Under the pieces are notes generated by a model. That model saw nothing but the letters and a program-made list of their open reading frames with translations, did no database searches and was not told where the DNA came from. Shown here one piece after another: positions 6,754 to 13,290 of a stretch of 13,290 nucleotides of DNA. Position 1 is the first letter of the stretch; each line of letters begins with the position of its first letter. This DNA is from Phycisphaeraceae bacterium (GTDB taxonomy: Bacteria; Planctomycetota; Phycisphaerae; Phycisphaerales; UBA1924), in the NCBI GenBank assembly GCA_009827215.1, contig WUAJ01000044.1:1-13290 (forward strand), read 5' to 3'. Made by a program: the position numbers and the translations under genes.

Positions 6754-9492
6754 TTAATCCGCTGATGCCTGGTCTTGCAACGCTCGCAGCGCGTCGAAGG
6801 CTTGCATCGGGGTCATCTCGTCGAGTTTGACTTCGCGGAGTTGATCGACGACGGGGTGGTTGAGGAACTCGGTGAAGAGTCCCATTTGGCCTTGTGAATC
6901 TCGCGCTGAATCAGCGTTCGCTTTGGCGATCGCTTTTTTGTGTGTTGCTGGGGGCGCGTCGATCCGGTCGGCTTGTTCTACGGAGAGGGATTCGAGGACT
7001 TCGGTGGCGCGGTTGGTGACGGAGTTTGGGACTCCGGCGAGTCGCGCGACGTGGACGCCGTAGGACTGGTCGGCGCGTCCTGGACGGATGGAGTGGAGGA
7101 AGGCGATTTCTTGGACGCCGTCTTCGGAGGTCCATTCACGCACGGCGACGTGGAGGTTGCGTACGCGATCGGGGAGTTGTTCTTCGAGCTGGGTGATCTC
7201 GTGGTAGTGGGTCGCGAAGAGTGTGCGTGGTTGGTGGTGGGCGAGGTGTTCGGAGATGGCCCACGCGAGGGAGAGGCCGTCGAGGGTGGAGGTTCCGCGT
7301 CCGATCTCGTCGAGGATGATGAGGGATTGGCTCGTGGCGTTGTTGAGGATATTGGCGGTCTCGGTCATCTCGACCATGAAGGTGGAGAGTCCCTGGTGGA
7401 GCGCGTCGTCGGCGCCGACACGCGTGAAGATGCGGTCGCAGATCCCGATGTCCATGGACTCGGCGGGGACGAAGCTTCCGGTCTGCGCGAGGACGGCGAG
7501 GAGGGCGCACTGTCGGATGTAGGTGGACTTCCCCGCCATGTTTGGGCCGGTGATGAGCGCGAGGTTTGGGGTGGTGGTTTCGGTCGCGAGGTTGCAGTCG
7601 TTGGGGATGAAGCGCTGCTCGAGCATCTCGTCGAGGACGGGGTGGCGTCCTTGCTTGATGTCGATGGAGGGGGCGGTGTTGATGGTGGGGCGGACCCATC
7701 CACGGTGGTGGGCCTTGTCTCCGAATCCGCAGAGGACATCGAGCTGTCCGACGGTGTGGGCGAACGCGCCGAGTTCGTCGAGGATCGAGCGTGCTTGCTC
7801 GCAGAGCTCGTCAAAGAGGATACGCTCGCGCTCGATTGCGCGTCCTGAGGCGCCGAGGACTTTGTCCTCAAACTCTTTGAGCTGGGGGGTGATGTAGCGC
7901 TCTGCGTTTTTGAGTGTTTGCTTGCGCGTGAAGGTGTCGGGGGCGCGCGTGGCTTGTCCTCTTGGGAGCTCGATGTAGTAGCCGAAGACTTTGTTGAATC
8001 CGACTTTGATGGATGGGAGGTCGTGCTCTTCCATCAGTTTGGTTTGGTAGTCGACGAGCCAGGATCCGGCGTCGCGCTCGAGGGTGCGGGCTTCGTCGAG
8101 TTCGGGGTCGATGTTGTCGCGGATGAGTCCTCCCTCGCGCATGTGGCTCGGGGGATCGTCGATGCACTTGGTGACGATGGACTGGGCGACGGGAGAGAGG
8201 GCGCCCTCGATGCTGATCAGGGCGGCGCGGAGATCGGCGAGCGCTTGGCACTGGTCGAGGGTGGAGATGAGGGACTTGATGTTGACGGCGCTGGTCCCGA
8301 GCGCGACGAGGTCTCGGGGGGTCGCGCGTCCGAGAGCAACGCGTCCGGCGATGCGCGCGACGTCGCAGATGGGGGCGAGCTGTTGTCCGAGTGCATCAGC
8401 GAGGACGCGGTCGTTTTTGAACGCTTCGACGGAGTCGAGGCGTGCGTTGATGGCATCGGGTTCTCTGAGGGGGGCGCTGAGCCAATGACGGACCATGCGT
8501 TTGCCCATCGGGGTGCGGAGGACGCAGCGGGTTCCGGTGTGGGACGCGAGGAAGACTCCGGCGAGGGAGCCCTCGACTTTGCTTCCTCGGATGGTTTGCT
8601 CGATTTCGAGGGCGCGGAGACTGGTCGCGTCGATGGTGCAGGTGGTGGCGCGGTCGATGAGGGTGGGTGGTTGGAGGTGGTCGAGGGTGGAGCGCTGGCG
8701 CTGAAACTCTGAGCCGCTGGTGGCGTTGGTGGATTCTCGATCGACGGCTTGGGTTTGGCGGAGGTAGCGGAGGACAACTCCGGCGGCGCGGATGGAGATT
8801 AGGTCGTCGGAGAGTCCGAAGCCGGCGGTGGTTGCGGATCCGAACTGGTCGTGGATGACCTCGAGGGCTTCCTCTTTGCGGAACTGCCAGCTTGGTTGTC
8901 CGGTCCCAGAAACGCTGAGGGCATCGAGGATTTTTTGGGTTCTTGGTGGGGTTTGGGCAAGGGAGGACTGGGCGAAGAGGAGCTCGCGGACTCCGGTGCG
9001 CGCGAGCTGGTCGATGCAGTCTTGGGGGGAGCCGTCGAAGACTTGGAATCCTCCGGTGGAGAGCTCGACGATCGCGATCCCGGCGTGGTGGTCGTCGTCG
9101 AAGGCGATCGCTCCGAGGTATGCGGATTGCTCATCGAGCATGAGTGCTTCGTCGACGAGGGTTCCTGGGGTGACGACCTGGGTGACGCCGCGTTTGACGA
9201 CGCCTTTGGCTTCTTTGGGGTCTTCGAGCTGATCGACGACGGCGACTCGGTATCCGGCGTCGATGGCTTTCTGGAGGTAGTTGGATTTCTGGTGGTGGGG
9301 GACTCCCGCGAAGGGGATGTTGCTTGAGCGCGTGGTGAGGGAGAGTCCGAGGTCGCGAGAGAGGTTGACGGCGTCGTCTCCGAAGAGTTCGTAGAAGTCA
9401 CCCATGCGGAAGAAGAGCACACACTCTGGGTGCTCTTTCTTGATCGCGGTCCATTGCCGCATCGCTGGTGTGTCCCACGGGTCCTTTGGCAT
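6754..9492 (-). CDS. mutS: DNA mismatch repair protein MutS
   Basis: A full-length 912-residue MutS1. The mismatch-reading Phe-x-Glu is F33-Y34-E35 in MGDFYELFGDD. The connector, core and clamp regions follow (for example NKVFGYYIELPRG). The C-terminal ABC-type ATPase has Walker A GPNMAGKST (649-657), the signature loop around STFMVEMTE (703-711), Walker B LIILDE (724-729) followed by GRGTST, and the H-loop ATHYHE (760-765). QMGLF (869-873) fits a sliding-clamp binding motif, as expected in the MutS tail. It recognises mismatches as a dimer and recruits MutL in an ATP-dependent way; no mutL is in this window. The start is the first ATG before the conserved W-x-KKEHPECVLFFRMGDF segment, with no clear Shine-Dalgarno. 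It appears to be transcribed alone. Confidence 0.98.
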   Translation of the reverse strand: MPKDPWDTPAMRQWTAIKKEHPECVLFFRMGDFYELFGDDAVNLSRDLGLSLTTRSSNIPFAGVPHHQKSNYLQKAIDAGYRVAVVDQLEDPKEAKGVVKRGVTQVVTPGTLVDEALMLDEQSAYLGAIAFDDDHHAGIAIVELSTGGFQVFDGSPQDCIDQLARTGVRELLFAQSSLAQTPPRTQKILDALSVSGTGQPSWQFRKEEALEVIHDQFGSATTAGFGLSDDLISIRAAGVVLRYLRQTQAVDRESTNATSGSEFQRQRSTLDHLQPPTLIDRATTCTIDATSLRALEIEQTIRGSKVEGSLAGVFLASHTGTRCVLRTPMGKRMVRHWLSAPLREPDAINARLDSVEAFKNDRVLADALGQQLAPICDVARIAGRVALGRATPRDLVALGTSAVNIKSLISTLDQCQALADLRAALISIEGALSPVAQSIVTKCIDDPPSHMREGGLIRDNIDPELDEARTLERDAGSWLVDYQTKLMEEHDLPSIKVGFNKVFGYYIELPRGQATRAPDTFTRKQTLKNAERYITPQLKEFEDKVLGASGRAIERERILFDELCEQARSILDELGAFAHTVGQLDVLCGFGDKAHHRGWVRPTINTAPSIDIKQGRHPVLDEMLEQRFIPNDCNLATETTTPNLALITGPNMAGKSTYIRQCALLAVLAQTGSFVPAESMDIGICDRIFTRVGADDALHQGLSTFMVEMTETANILNNATSQSLIILDEIGRGTSTLDGLSLAWAISEHLAHHQPRTLFATHYHEITQLEEQLPDRVRNLHVAVREWTSEDGVQEIAFLHSIRPGRADQSYGVHVARLAGVPNSVTNRATEVLESLSVEQADRIDAPPATHKKAIAKANADSARDSQGQMGLFTEFLNHPVVDQLREVKLDEMTPMQAFDALRALQDQASAD

Positions 9493-9574
9493 CGAACAGA
9501 CAGGATAGCACGGCTCGGTTGAAAGCCCAAAGGGATTCGATGATGGAAGTGAATTCGTTGCTTGGAAAACAACA

Positions 9575-9601
9575 ACCGCCCGGTGAGGGAGACCGGGCGG
9601 T
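9575..9601 (-). terminator. Second hairpin after trxA, probable rho-independent terminator
   Basis: ACCGCCCGGT (9575-9584) pairs perfectly with ACCGGGCGGT (9592-9601) over a 7-nt loop. Read leftward, the 10-bp GC-rich stem is followed by TGTTTTCC. The 83 bp between it and the mutS start leave room for a separate mutS promoter. Confidence 0.75.
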
Positions 9602-9632
9602 GCTGCTGGAAATCAAAGTTTCCAAGAGAGAC

Positions 9633-9657
9633 GGCGTCCTGCGCACTACAGGACGCC
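9633..9657 (-). terminator. First hairpin after trxA
   Basis: GGCGTCCTG (9633-9641) pairs with CAGGACGCC (9649-9657) over a 7-nt loop, starting 18 nt past the trxA stop codon. The following leftward sequence (GTCTCTCTTGG) has only a weak T content. It may act with the next hairpin as a tandem terminator, or protect the trxA mRNA 3' end. Confidence 0.5.
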
Positions 9658-9675
9658 AGAGGGGAGCTTGGTGAG

Positions 9676-10008
9676 TTAGAGTCCGAGTGCTTCGATGTAT
9701 GCATTCGCTGGACGGAGTCCGACGAGTGTTTCGAGGACTTGGCCGTTCTGGAAGATCAGTACTGTTGGGATTGAGGAGACGCCGAACTTGGCGGCGAGTG
9801 AGGGATTGTCGTCGACATTGAGCTTGGCGATATTTGCTTTACCTTCAAGGTCTTTTGCGAGCTGCTCGATGGTTGGTCCCAGCGCTCGGCATGGGCCGCA
9901 CCATGGCGCCCAGAAGTCGACGAGGGTGGGGGTGTCGGAGTTGATGAGGGCTTCGAAGTTGTCGGCGTTGACCTCTATGGATTTGGTTGGTGTGGTTTGA
10001 TTACTCAT
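9676..10008 (-). CDS. trxA: Thioredoxin
   Basis: A 110-residue classical thioredoxin. The active site is W36-C37-G38-P39-C40 in VDFWAPWCGPC, and the cis-proline is P81 in SIPT. Length and the conserved FQNGQ and VGL segments match the TrxA family. It reduces protein disulfides in the cytoplasm and is itself reduced by thioredoxin reductase. The frame is open 39 bp further upstream (ATG 10047), but ATG 10008 has AAAGGA about 7 nt before it and gives the normal N-terminus, so I chose it. A TetR-family gene lies 76 bp upstream on the same strand, with two operator-like repeats in the gap. Two hairpins follow the gene. Read-through from tetR is possible, as no terminator is visible between them. 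Confidence 0.97.
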   Translation of the reverse strand: MSNQTTPTKSIEVNADNFEALINSDTPTLVDFWAPWCGPCRALGPTIEQLAKDLEGKANIAKLNVDDNPSLAAKFGVSSIPTVLIFQNGQVLETLVGLRPANAYIEALGL

Positions 10009-10048
10009 GGGGTGTCCTTTCGTAGTGTGGTTCGTAGAGGGGAACAAT

Positions 10049-10087
10049 TAGACTTATTGTTCTATTCCAAGTAGACAAGGTGTTTTA
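10049..10087 (-). promoter_or_regulatory. Two operator-like sites between tetR and trxA
   Basis: Read leftward, 10064-10049 is TAGAACAATAAGTCTA, which shares TAGAAC-N5-GTCTA with a site in the tetR promoter. A weaker copy lies at 10072-10087: plus-strand TAGACAAGGTGTTTTA, identical at 13 of 16 bases to the reverse complement of the tetR-promoter site. It overlaps the tetR stop codon. The two copies start 23 bp apart. The first is also part of a longer inverted repeat, GAACAAT/ATTGTTC (10042-10062). A regulator bound here would sit 40-80 bp before the trxA start codon. No confident -35/-10 pair is visible. That the adjacent TetR protein binds here is inferred. Confidence 0.55.
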
Positions 10088-10648
10088 TTTGCTGGCTCGT
10101 TCAAGGAGTATTTCGGCGATATTGAGCGCATCATCGGCTGGAGTTCGGGCTTTGGCTTGTCTTGCGACGCATGAGGCACCTGATGCGAGGAGGGCGAGCT
10201 TGCGGGAGAGTTCTTCGGGATCTTTGAGCATGGCTTTCTGACAGAGTTCGTTGAATATTGCTGTTAGACGCTTGAGGTGTGCGAGCGCGGCTTGGGCAGG
10301 GGCCGAGTCATGGTCAGGGAACTCTGCAACGGCCGCTTGGAACATGCAGCCGCAGAACTCGGGGTCTTGATACCACTCTCCAAGGGCTCGGAAAATGGCG
10401 AGGATCTGCTCGTATGAGTCGCTGCTGGCTTCGAGAGCATACTGCTTGATGCGTTCCATCATGAGCAGGGAGCTTTGATTGAGGACCTCGACGATGAGTT
10501 GGTCTTTGGATCCGAAGTTGTTGTAGAGGGTCATCTTCGCGACGCCTGCTTTGTCAAGGATTCGGTCGACTCCGGTCGCGTGAAAACCTTCGCGTTCGAA
10601 GAGTTCGCGGGCACAGGTGAGGACAAGATCGCGTTTGGAGTTGGCCAT
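10085..10648 (-). CDS. TetR/AcrR-family transcriptional regulator
   Basis: A 187-residue regulator. The N-terminal DNA-binding domain (about 6-52) has the family pattern: LFEREGFHATGVDRIL, then the helix-turn-helix DKAGVAKMTLYNNFGSKDQLI. The remainder is helical and should be the ligand-binding and dimerisation domain. It has five cysteines (C12, C99, C101, C136, C160), including a C99-G-C101 pair in a segment (EFCGCMFQAAVAEFPD) conserved in some TetR proteins of the YxaF/NemR-like kind (from memory). Redox or electrophile sensing is therefore conceivable but unproven. Shine-Dalgarno AAGGA lies 7 nt before the ATG. Its promoter carries two operator-like palindromes, so it probably represses itself. 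It precedes trxA, which has matching sites. Confidence 0.93.
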   Translation of the reverse strand: MANSKRDLVLTCARELFEREGFHATGVDRILDKAGVAKMTLYNNFGSKDQLIVEVLNQSSLLMMERIKQYALEASSDSYEQILAIFRALGEWYQDPEFCGCMFQAAVAEFPDHDSAPAQAALAHLKRLTAIFNELCQKAMLKDPEELSRKLALLASGASCVARQAKARTPADDALNIAEILLERASK

Positions 10649-10689
10649 TTTAGAATCCTTATAAAAAATTGTTGGAAGTTTGGAATATT

Positions 10690-10732
10690 TAGAACGACTT
10701 GTCTATTGTATTCGTAGAATGGTTCTAAGCAA
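10690..10732 (-). promoter_or_regulatory. tetR promoter with two overlapping operator-like palindromes
   Basis: Read leftward, TTGCTT (10732-10727), a 16-bp spacer and TACAAT (10710-10705; five of six consensus bases) form a good sigma-70-type promoter for tetR. One palindrome, TAGAATGGTTCTA (10715-10727), fills most of the spacer. The other, plus-strand TAGAACGACTTGTCTA (10690-10705), abuts the -10 and covers the expected transcription start. The sites begin 25 bp apart. This is the usual layout for autorepression by a TetR-type protein. The 16-bp site shares TAGAAC-N5-GTCTA with the site before trxA. Confidence 0.62.
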
Positions 10733-10795
10733 GAGAATTCAGAAGAAAAGTCTAGTGCTCAGAACGAACAACTGATCGAAATACCATTTCCTGCT

Positions 10796-10830
10796 CAGAG
10801 TCGCCCGGATGGTCCGGGCGGCTCTGTTTT
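10796..10830 (+). terminator. Strong rightward rho-independent terminator without an obvious gene
   Basis: The arms 10796-10809 and 10813-10826 pair over 14 bp (one G-T pair) around the loop TGG, and TTTT follows on the plus strand. The core is CGCCCGGA/TCCGGGCG. No T-run exists on the other side, so it acts rightward. No rightward gene lies before it, because tetR points away. It may end a small RNA or act in the truB leader. Confidence 0.7.
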
Positions 10831-10861
10831 CGGCTATTGCACGGAATAGAAGAGCCATGGA

Positions 10862-10920
10862 CTGATCGCATGATTGCGGGGATTGGCGATCAGAACTAGG
10901 GAGCGAAAGTCCCTATTTTC
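10862..10920 (+). terminator. Structured truB leader ending in a terminator-like hairpin
   Basis: CTGATCGC (10862-10869) pairs with GCGATCAG (10886-10893). Three bases later TAGGGA (10897-10902) pairs with TCCCTA (10910-10915) and runs into TTTTCTCT. This is 44 nt before the truB start codon, on the truB strand. It could be an attenuator or the 3' end of a small RNA. The second stem is only 6 bp, so efficiency is uncertain. Confidence 0.4.
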
Positions 10921-10963
10921 TCTATCAAGCTGTTTTTTGAGTTGGGAGCGATACTGTTGGCGC

Positions 10964-11683
10964 GTGACTGAGCAGAACGACCAACCTATCCGCGGCATCC
11001 TGAGTATCAACAAACCTAAAGGGTTGACCTCGATGATGGTCTGCCGTGTGGTTAAAGGTCGGCTTAAGAGTGGTGGGGCTCCCAAGAAGGTCAAGGTTGG
11101 GCACGGCGGGACACTTGATCCGCTGGCGAGTGGGGTTTTGGTCGTGCTGATCGGGAAAGCAACGAAGCAGCAAGATCGAATCATGGGAACGAAAAAGGCG
11201 TATCGCGCGGTGGTGGATCTGGCGCACACTTCGGAGTCGTGTGATATGGAGTTTGAGCCGATCCCGAGTGAGATTGAACGAGAGCCGAGTTTGGAGGAAG
11301 TGAGAGCGGCGTGCGATCGGTTTGTGGGGGATGTGGAGCAGGTGCCTCCGATGTACTCGGCGGTGTGGGTGGACGGCAAGCGCGCGTATCATCTCGCTCG
11401 CGATGGGATCGAGGTTGAACTGAAGTCGCGGACGATCCGGATTGATTCGATCGAGATTGTGGATTACAAGTGGCCGATGCTTGAGATTGATATCAAGTGT
11501 GGGAAGGGGACCTACATCCGTTCGCTGGCGCGAGACATCGGTGTTGAGCTTGGGGTGGGTGGGATGCTCGCATCGCTCGTACGCACTGAGGTTGGGGACT
11601 TTGTTCTTGACGATGCGATGGAACTGGATGATGTTCCGAGTCCGCTCGATCCATGGGATCTTCCGACTGACGGGCTTCTCTGA
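10964..11683 (+). CDS. truB: tRNA pseudouridine-55 synthase TruB
   Basis: A 239-residue enzyme counted from GTG 10964. It converts U55 of the tRNA T loop to pseudouridine. Conserved parts are: RGILSINKPKGLTSM at the start; GHGGTLDPLASGVL with catalytic D52; KAYRAVVDLA; the PPMYSAVWVDGKRAY segment; and GTYIRSLARDIG. It ends soon after the catalytic domain without an obvious C-terminal PUA-like domain, so it is the short form. The frame is open to TTG 10874, but those 30 extra residues match nothing in TruB and overlap the leader hairpins, so the GTG is preferred although no good Shine-Dalgarno is seen. It stands alone here rather than in an rbfA or ribF cluster. Its stop codon is 12 bp from that of the convergent membrane protein. 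Confidence 0.95.
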   Translation: MTEQNDQPIRGILSINKPKGLTSMMVCRVVKGRLKSGGAPKKVKVGHGGTLDPLASGVLVVLIGKATKQQDRIMGTKKAYRAVVDLAHTSESCDMEFEPIPSEIEREPSLEEVRAACDRFVGDVEQVPPMYSAVWVDGKRAYHLARDGIEVELKSRTIRIDSIEIVDYKWPMLEIDIKCGKGTYIRSLARDIGVELGVGGMLASLVRTEVGDFVLDDAMELDDVPSPLDPWDLPTDGLL

Positions 11684-11695
11684 GTTTGTATTGAC

Positions 11696-12814
11696 TCAGG
11701 ATTGGGCGCTCGGCTCGGGGTCCCAGACTTCGTTGGTGTCTTGTCCATCGCAGACTCGACGGATGTTGAGGTAGGCGAGGGTGGATGAGCAGAAGAGGAG
11801 GCTCAGGACATATCCGGCGACGATAAGCTGGAGTGCTGAGCGTGCGAGGGTGATGATCCTGTGCGCGACGGGTTCGGTGGCGCTCATGTCTTCGGTGCCG
11901 ATGAGCACGCGTCGTCCGGCGTCGTTGGTGAGGGTTGAGGTGAGTCCATCGGCGAGTTCGATCGACCATCCGGCGAGGGTCGCGACGATGGTGGTGATGG
12001 TGGTGCCGAGAATCACGAGGATGAGTGTGTAGAGTCCGAGGCGGATGGGGCGTGCGATGATGTAGGCGTAGGCGCGTTGGAGCGCGTCGAAGCCGTCGGT
12101 TCCTTCGATCGCGAGCGCTGAGATGGAGAGGGGGAGTGTGAGGATGTGCAGTGTGAGGATGCACGCGATGAGTATCGCGAGTGCGAGTGCGATGATGTAG
12201 AGGATGCCTCCGAGGACATTGACGACAGGGAGTCCAAGAGGGAGTCCCAAGATCATGACGAAGATCGCGAGTATCACGATGAGGAGCAATGGTCCGAGTG
12301 TGGTGAGTGCGGTTTGTCGGATATTGAGCAGCGCGGCAGAGAGGGCTCCGATGGCATCTGTGTGTCGGCCGTGGGCGTATTGGATGCTCGCGGAGCGGGT
12401 GATCGCGAATCCGAAGATTCCGAGTACGAGCAAGAGCGGTATGAGCAGCGCGGCGCTGATCCAGGGTGACTCTGTGAGCTGGAGGGTGTAGAAGCGTCCG
12501 GTGTGGGCGAGGCGTTCAATGAAGACGCTCGGATTGAGCGACATCATGGACGCGAGCACGGATTCGAGTCCTTGTGATGGGGCAATCGACTCTTCGGTAT
12601 TCTGGGTGTTGAAGATGAGCTCGTGGAAGGCGCTGACGAGGACGATGAGGAACGCGGCCATGGTCCCGAGGAGCCAGCGTGGTGGAGCGAAGGCCATTGC
12701 TGGGGCTTTGAGGAGGGTTGGCCAGAGTAGTCCGGCGGTGAGGTCTTCGAGGAGTACGCGAGGCTCGCGTGTGGAACTCGGATGGGATGGATTTGGTGAT
12801 TGATGCGTGCTCAT
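11696..12814 (-). CDS. Multi-pass membrane protein, planctomycete-type, function unknown
   Basis: A 372-residue integral membrane protein with about six strongly hydrophobic segments at roughly 47-67, 118-138, 170-190, 200-228, 257-281 and 321-347. The N-terminus (1-45) and C-terminus (352-372) are polar. Between segments four and five is ISALAIEGTDGFDALQRAY (231-249), followed by AYIIARPIRLGLY. I recognise this arrangement (EGTD.FDALxRxYxY...RP) from uncharacterised planctomycete membrane proteins, but know no assigned function. A low-complexity Ile/Leu/Ala-rich core and the absence of charged residues in the helices give no hint of transport. The start is ATG 12814. It is convergent with truB (12 bp) and divergent from the next membrane gene (57 bp between start codons), so their promoters must be tightly packed. 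Confidence 0.82.
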   Translation of the reverse strand: MSTHQSPNPSHPSSTREPRVLLEDLTAGLLWPTLLKAPAMAFAPPRWLLGTMAAFLIVLVSAFHELIFNTQNTEESIAPSQGLESVLASMMSLNPSVFIERLAHTGRFYTLQLTESPWISAALLIPLLLVLGIFGFAITRSASIQYAHGRHTDAIGALSAALLNIRQTALTTLGPLLLIVILAIFVMILGLPLGLPVVNVLGGILYIIALALAILIACILTLHILTLPLSISALAIEGTDGFDALQRAYAYIIARPIRLGLYTLILVILGTTITTIVATLAGWSIELADGLTSTLTNDAGRRVLIGTEDMSATEPVAHRIITLARSALQLIVAGYVLSLLFCSSTLAYLNIRRVCDGQDTNEVWDPEPSAQS

Positions 12815-12871
12815 TGCATGATGCTACACGATGGAGGTTGCTTTGGCGCGTCGGATGGGCGATGATGGGGT

Positions 12872-13290
12872 ATGAAGAAAGCTGTCTGGATCTGGATTGT
12901 GCGTGTGATTTCGCTGTGTGTGCTCGGACCGATCGCGGGGGGCTTGATGAGCTCGATGCGCGGAGCGGATGGATCTGGGTATGCAACGGCGCTGGTTTCG
13001 GGGTCGCTGATTGGTGGGATCTTTGCGCTCATCGGGGTGTTCTTCCTTGCGATGGTGGGGGGGATCATCGCTACCAAAGCGGTGTCGCTGCGTGAAGGTG
13101 TGCTGAATGTCGGTCTCGTCGTTGCTTGGGGCGCTTGGGGGATGGGGCAGGTCGGCGAGGCGCTACGGAGTGCGCCTGGGAGTGGATCCCTGTTGATGCT
13201 TGCGATCGAGGGTGCGATTGCTGTCGTGCTTGCGCTGTGGGTGCTGATGATGTTGAGCAAAGCATCGAAGGATGCTCTGGAGCATGACGA
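12872..13290 (+). CDS. Membrane protein of unknown function (C-terminus beyond window)
   Basis: The frame opens at ATG 12872 and continues for 139 codons to the right edge without a stop. The start MKKAVWIWIVRVISLCVLG resembles a signal anchor or first membrane helix. Further hydrophobic segments lie at about 38-67 (Gly/Ala-rich), 76-91 and 107-128. Residues 129-139 are polar (SKASKDALEHD). A four-helix membrane protein or the front of a larger one is likely; no family is recognised. There is no clear Shine-Dalgarno. That it is coding is supported by the length of the open frame, the codon pattern (G/C-rich third positions) and the absence of a competing gene on the other strand. Confidence 0.7.
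   Translation, partial: MKKAVWIWIVRVISLCVLGPIAGGLMSSMRGADGSGYATALVSGSLIGGIFALIGVFFLAMVGGIIATKAVSLREGVLNVGLVVAWGAWGMGQVGEALRSAPGSGSLLMLAIEGAIAVVLALWVLMMLSKASKDALEHD

Larger units (their letters stand above)
10649..10963. other. 315-bp non-coding gap between divergent tetR and truB
   Basis: No convincing protein gene is present. From the left it holds: the tetR leader; the tetR promoter with overlapping operator-like sites (10690-10732); an AT-rich stretch; a strong rightward terminator hairpin (10796-10830); and a second rightward structured region ending in a hairpin plus T-run (10862-10920). It ends with the last 43 nt before the truB GTG. Base composition is clearly more AT-rich than the genes around it up to about 10790. 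Confidence 0.6.

Noticed and set aside
6940..8712. Long rightward open frames (302 and 264 codons) inside mutS
   Set aside because: They are the antisense of a clearly conserved MutS and have low-complexity Gly/Glu/Val/Asp composition produced by the codon bias of the real gene.
10719..10775. Tiny rightward frame (18 residues, MVLSKRIQKK...) just before the strong terminator
   Set aside because: It overlaps the tetR -35 box and operator, has no clear Shine-Dalgarno, and is too short to tell from chance. It could be revisited if a transcript is found.
10874..10963. Upstream extension of truB from TTG 10874
   Set aside because: The 30 added residues do not resemble TruB and lie over the leader hairpins; GTG 10964 gives the normal N-terminus.
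11493..12164. Leftward Arg/His-rich frame across the truB end and membrane gene
   Set aside because: Composition is typical of an out-of-frame reading of GC-rich DNA, and it overlaps two better supported genes.
1..13290. CRISPR array, insertion sequence, prophage or defence island
   Set aside because: No regularly spaced long repeats, transposase or integrase motifs, target-site duplications or defence-protein motifs were seen on either strand.

Overview
The window looks like an ordinary chromosomal stretch from a planctomycete, most likely class Phycisphaerae. This is inferred from family resemblance, since there is no rRNA or marker tree here. The clues are: a membrane protein with CxxCGYxLxGL...CPECG zinc ribbons; a secreted protease whose dockerin-like tail ends in Gly-Cys-Pro; an orphan secretin-N-like exported protein; a multi-pass membrane protein with an 'EGTDGFDALQRAYAY' motif; moderately high GC; and several starts without a clear Shine-Dalgarno.

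Left part (1-5523) is read leftward, except for the non-coding gaps. It holds, from the left: the N-terminal part of a DHH-family phosphoesterase (NrnA-like, cut by the window edge); a six-helix membrane protein with a zinc ribbon at each end; an exported secretin-N/STN-like protein; tRNA-Thr(CGU); a secreted M43-type metalloprotease with a dockerin-like tail; and a DUF6624-like lipoprotein. The centre has a rightward secreted TPR plus DUF1579-like protein (5733-6746), which meets leftward mutS (6754-9492) tail to tail with 7 bp between stop codons.

Next come leftward tetR (10085-10648) and trxA (9676-10008). After a 315-bp gap containing two rightward terminator-like hairpins comes rightward truB (10964-11683). 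It is tail to tail (12 bp) with a leftward multi-pass membrane protein (11696-12814). A divergent membrane protein (from 12872) runs off the right edge.

The part most worth attention is 10040-10930. The TetR-type regulator has a near-palindrome TAGAAC-N5-GTCTA inside its own promoter. The same motif is repeated in the tetR-trxA gap, with a second imperfect copy beside each. With the regulator's Cys-Gly-Cys motif, this suggests a small self-regulated unit controlling a thioredoxin. The strong rightward terminators between tetR and truB have no visible gene in front of them, so they may mark a small RNA or an attenuated truB leader. No mobile element, CRISPR array, phage gene or defence system was seen.
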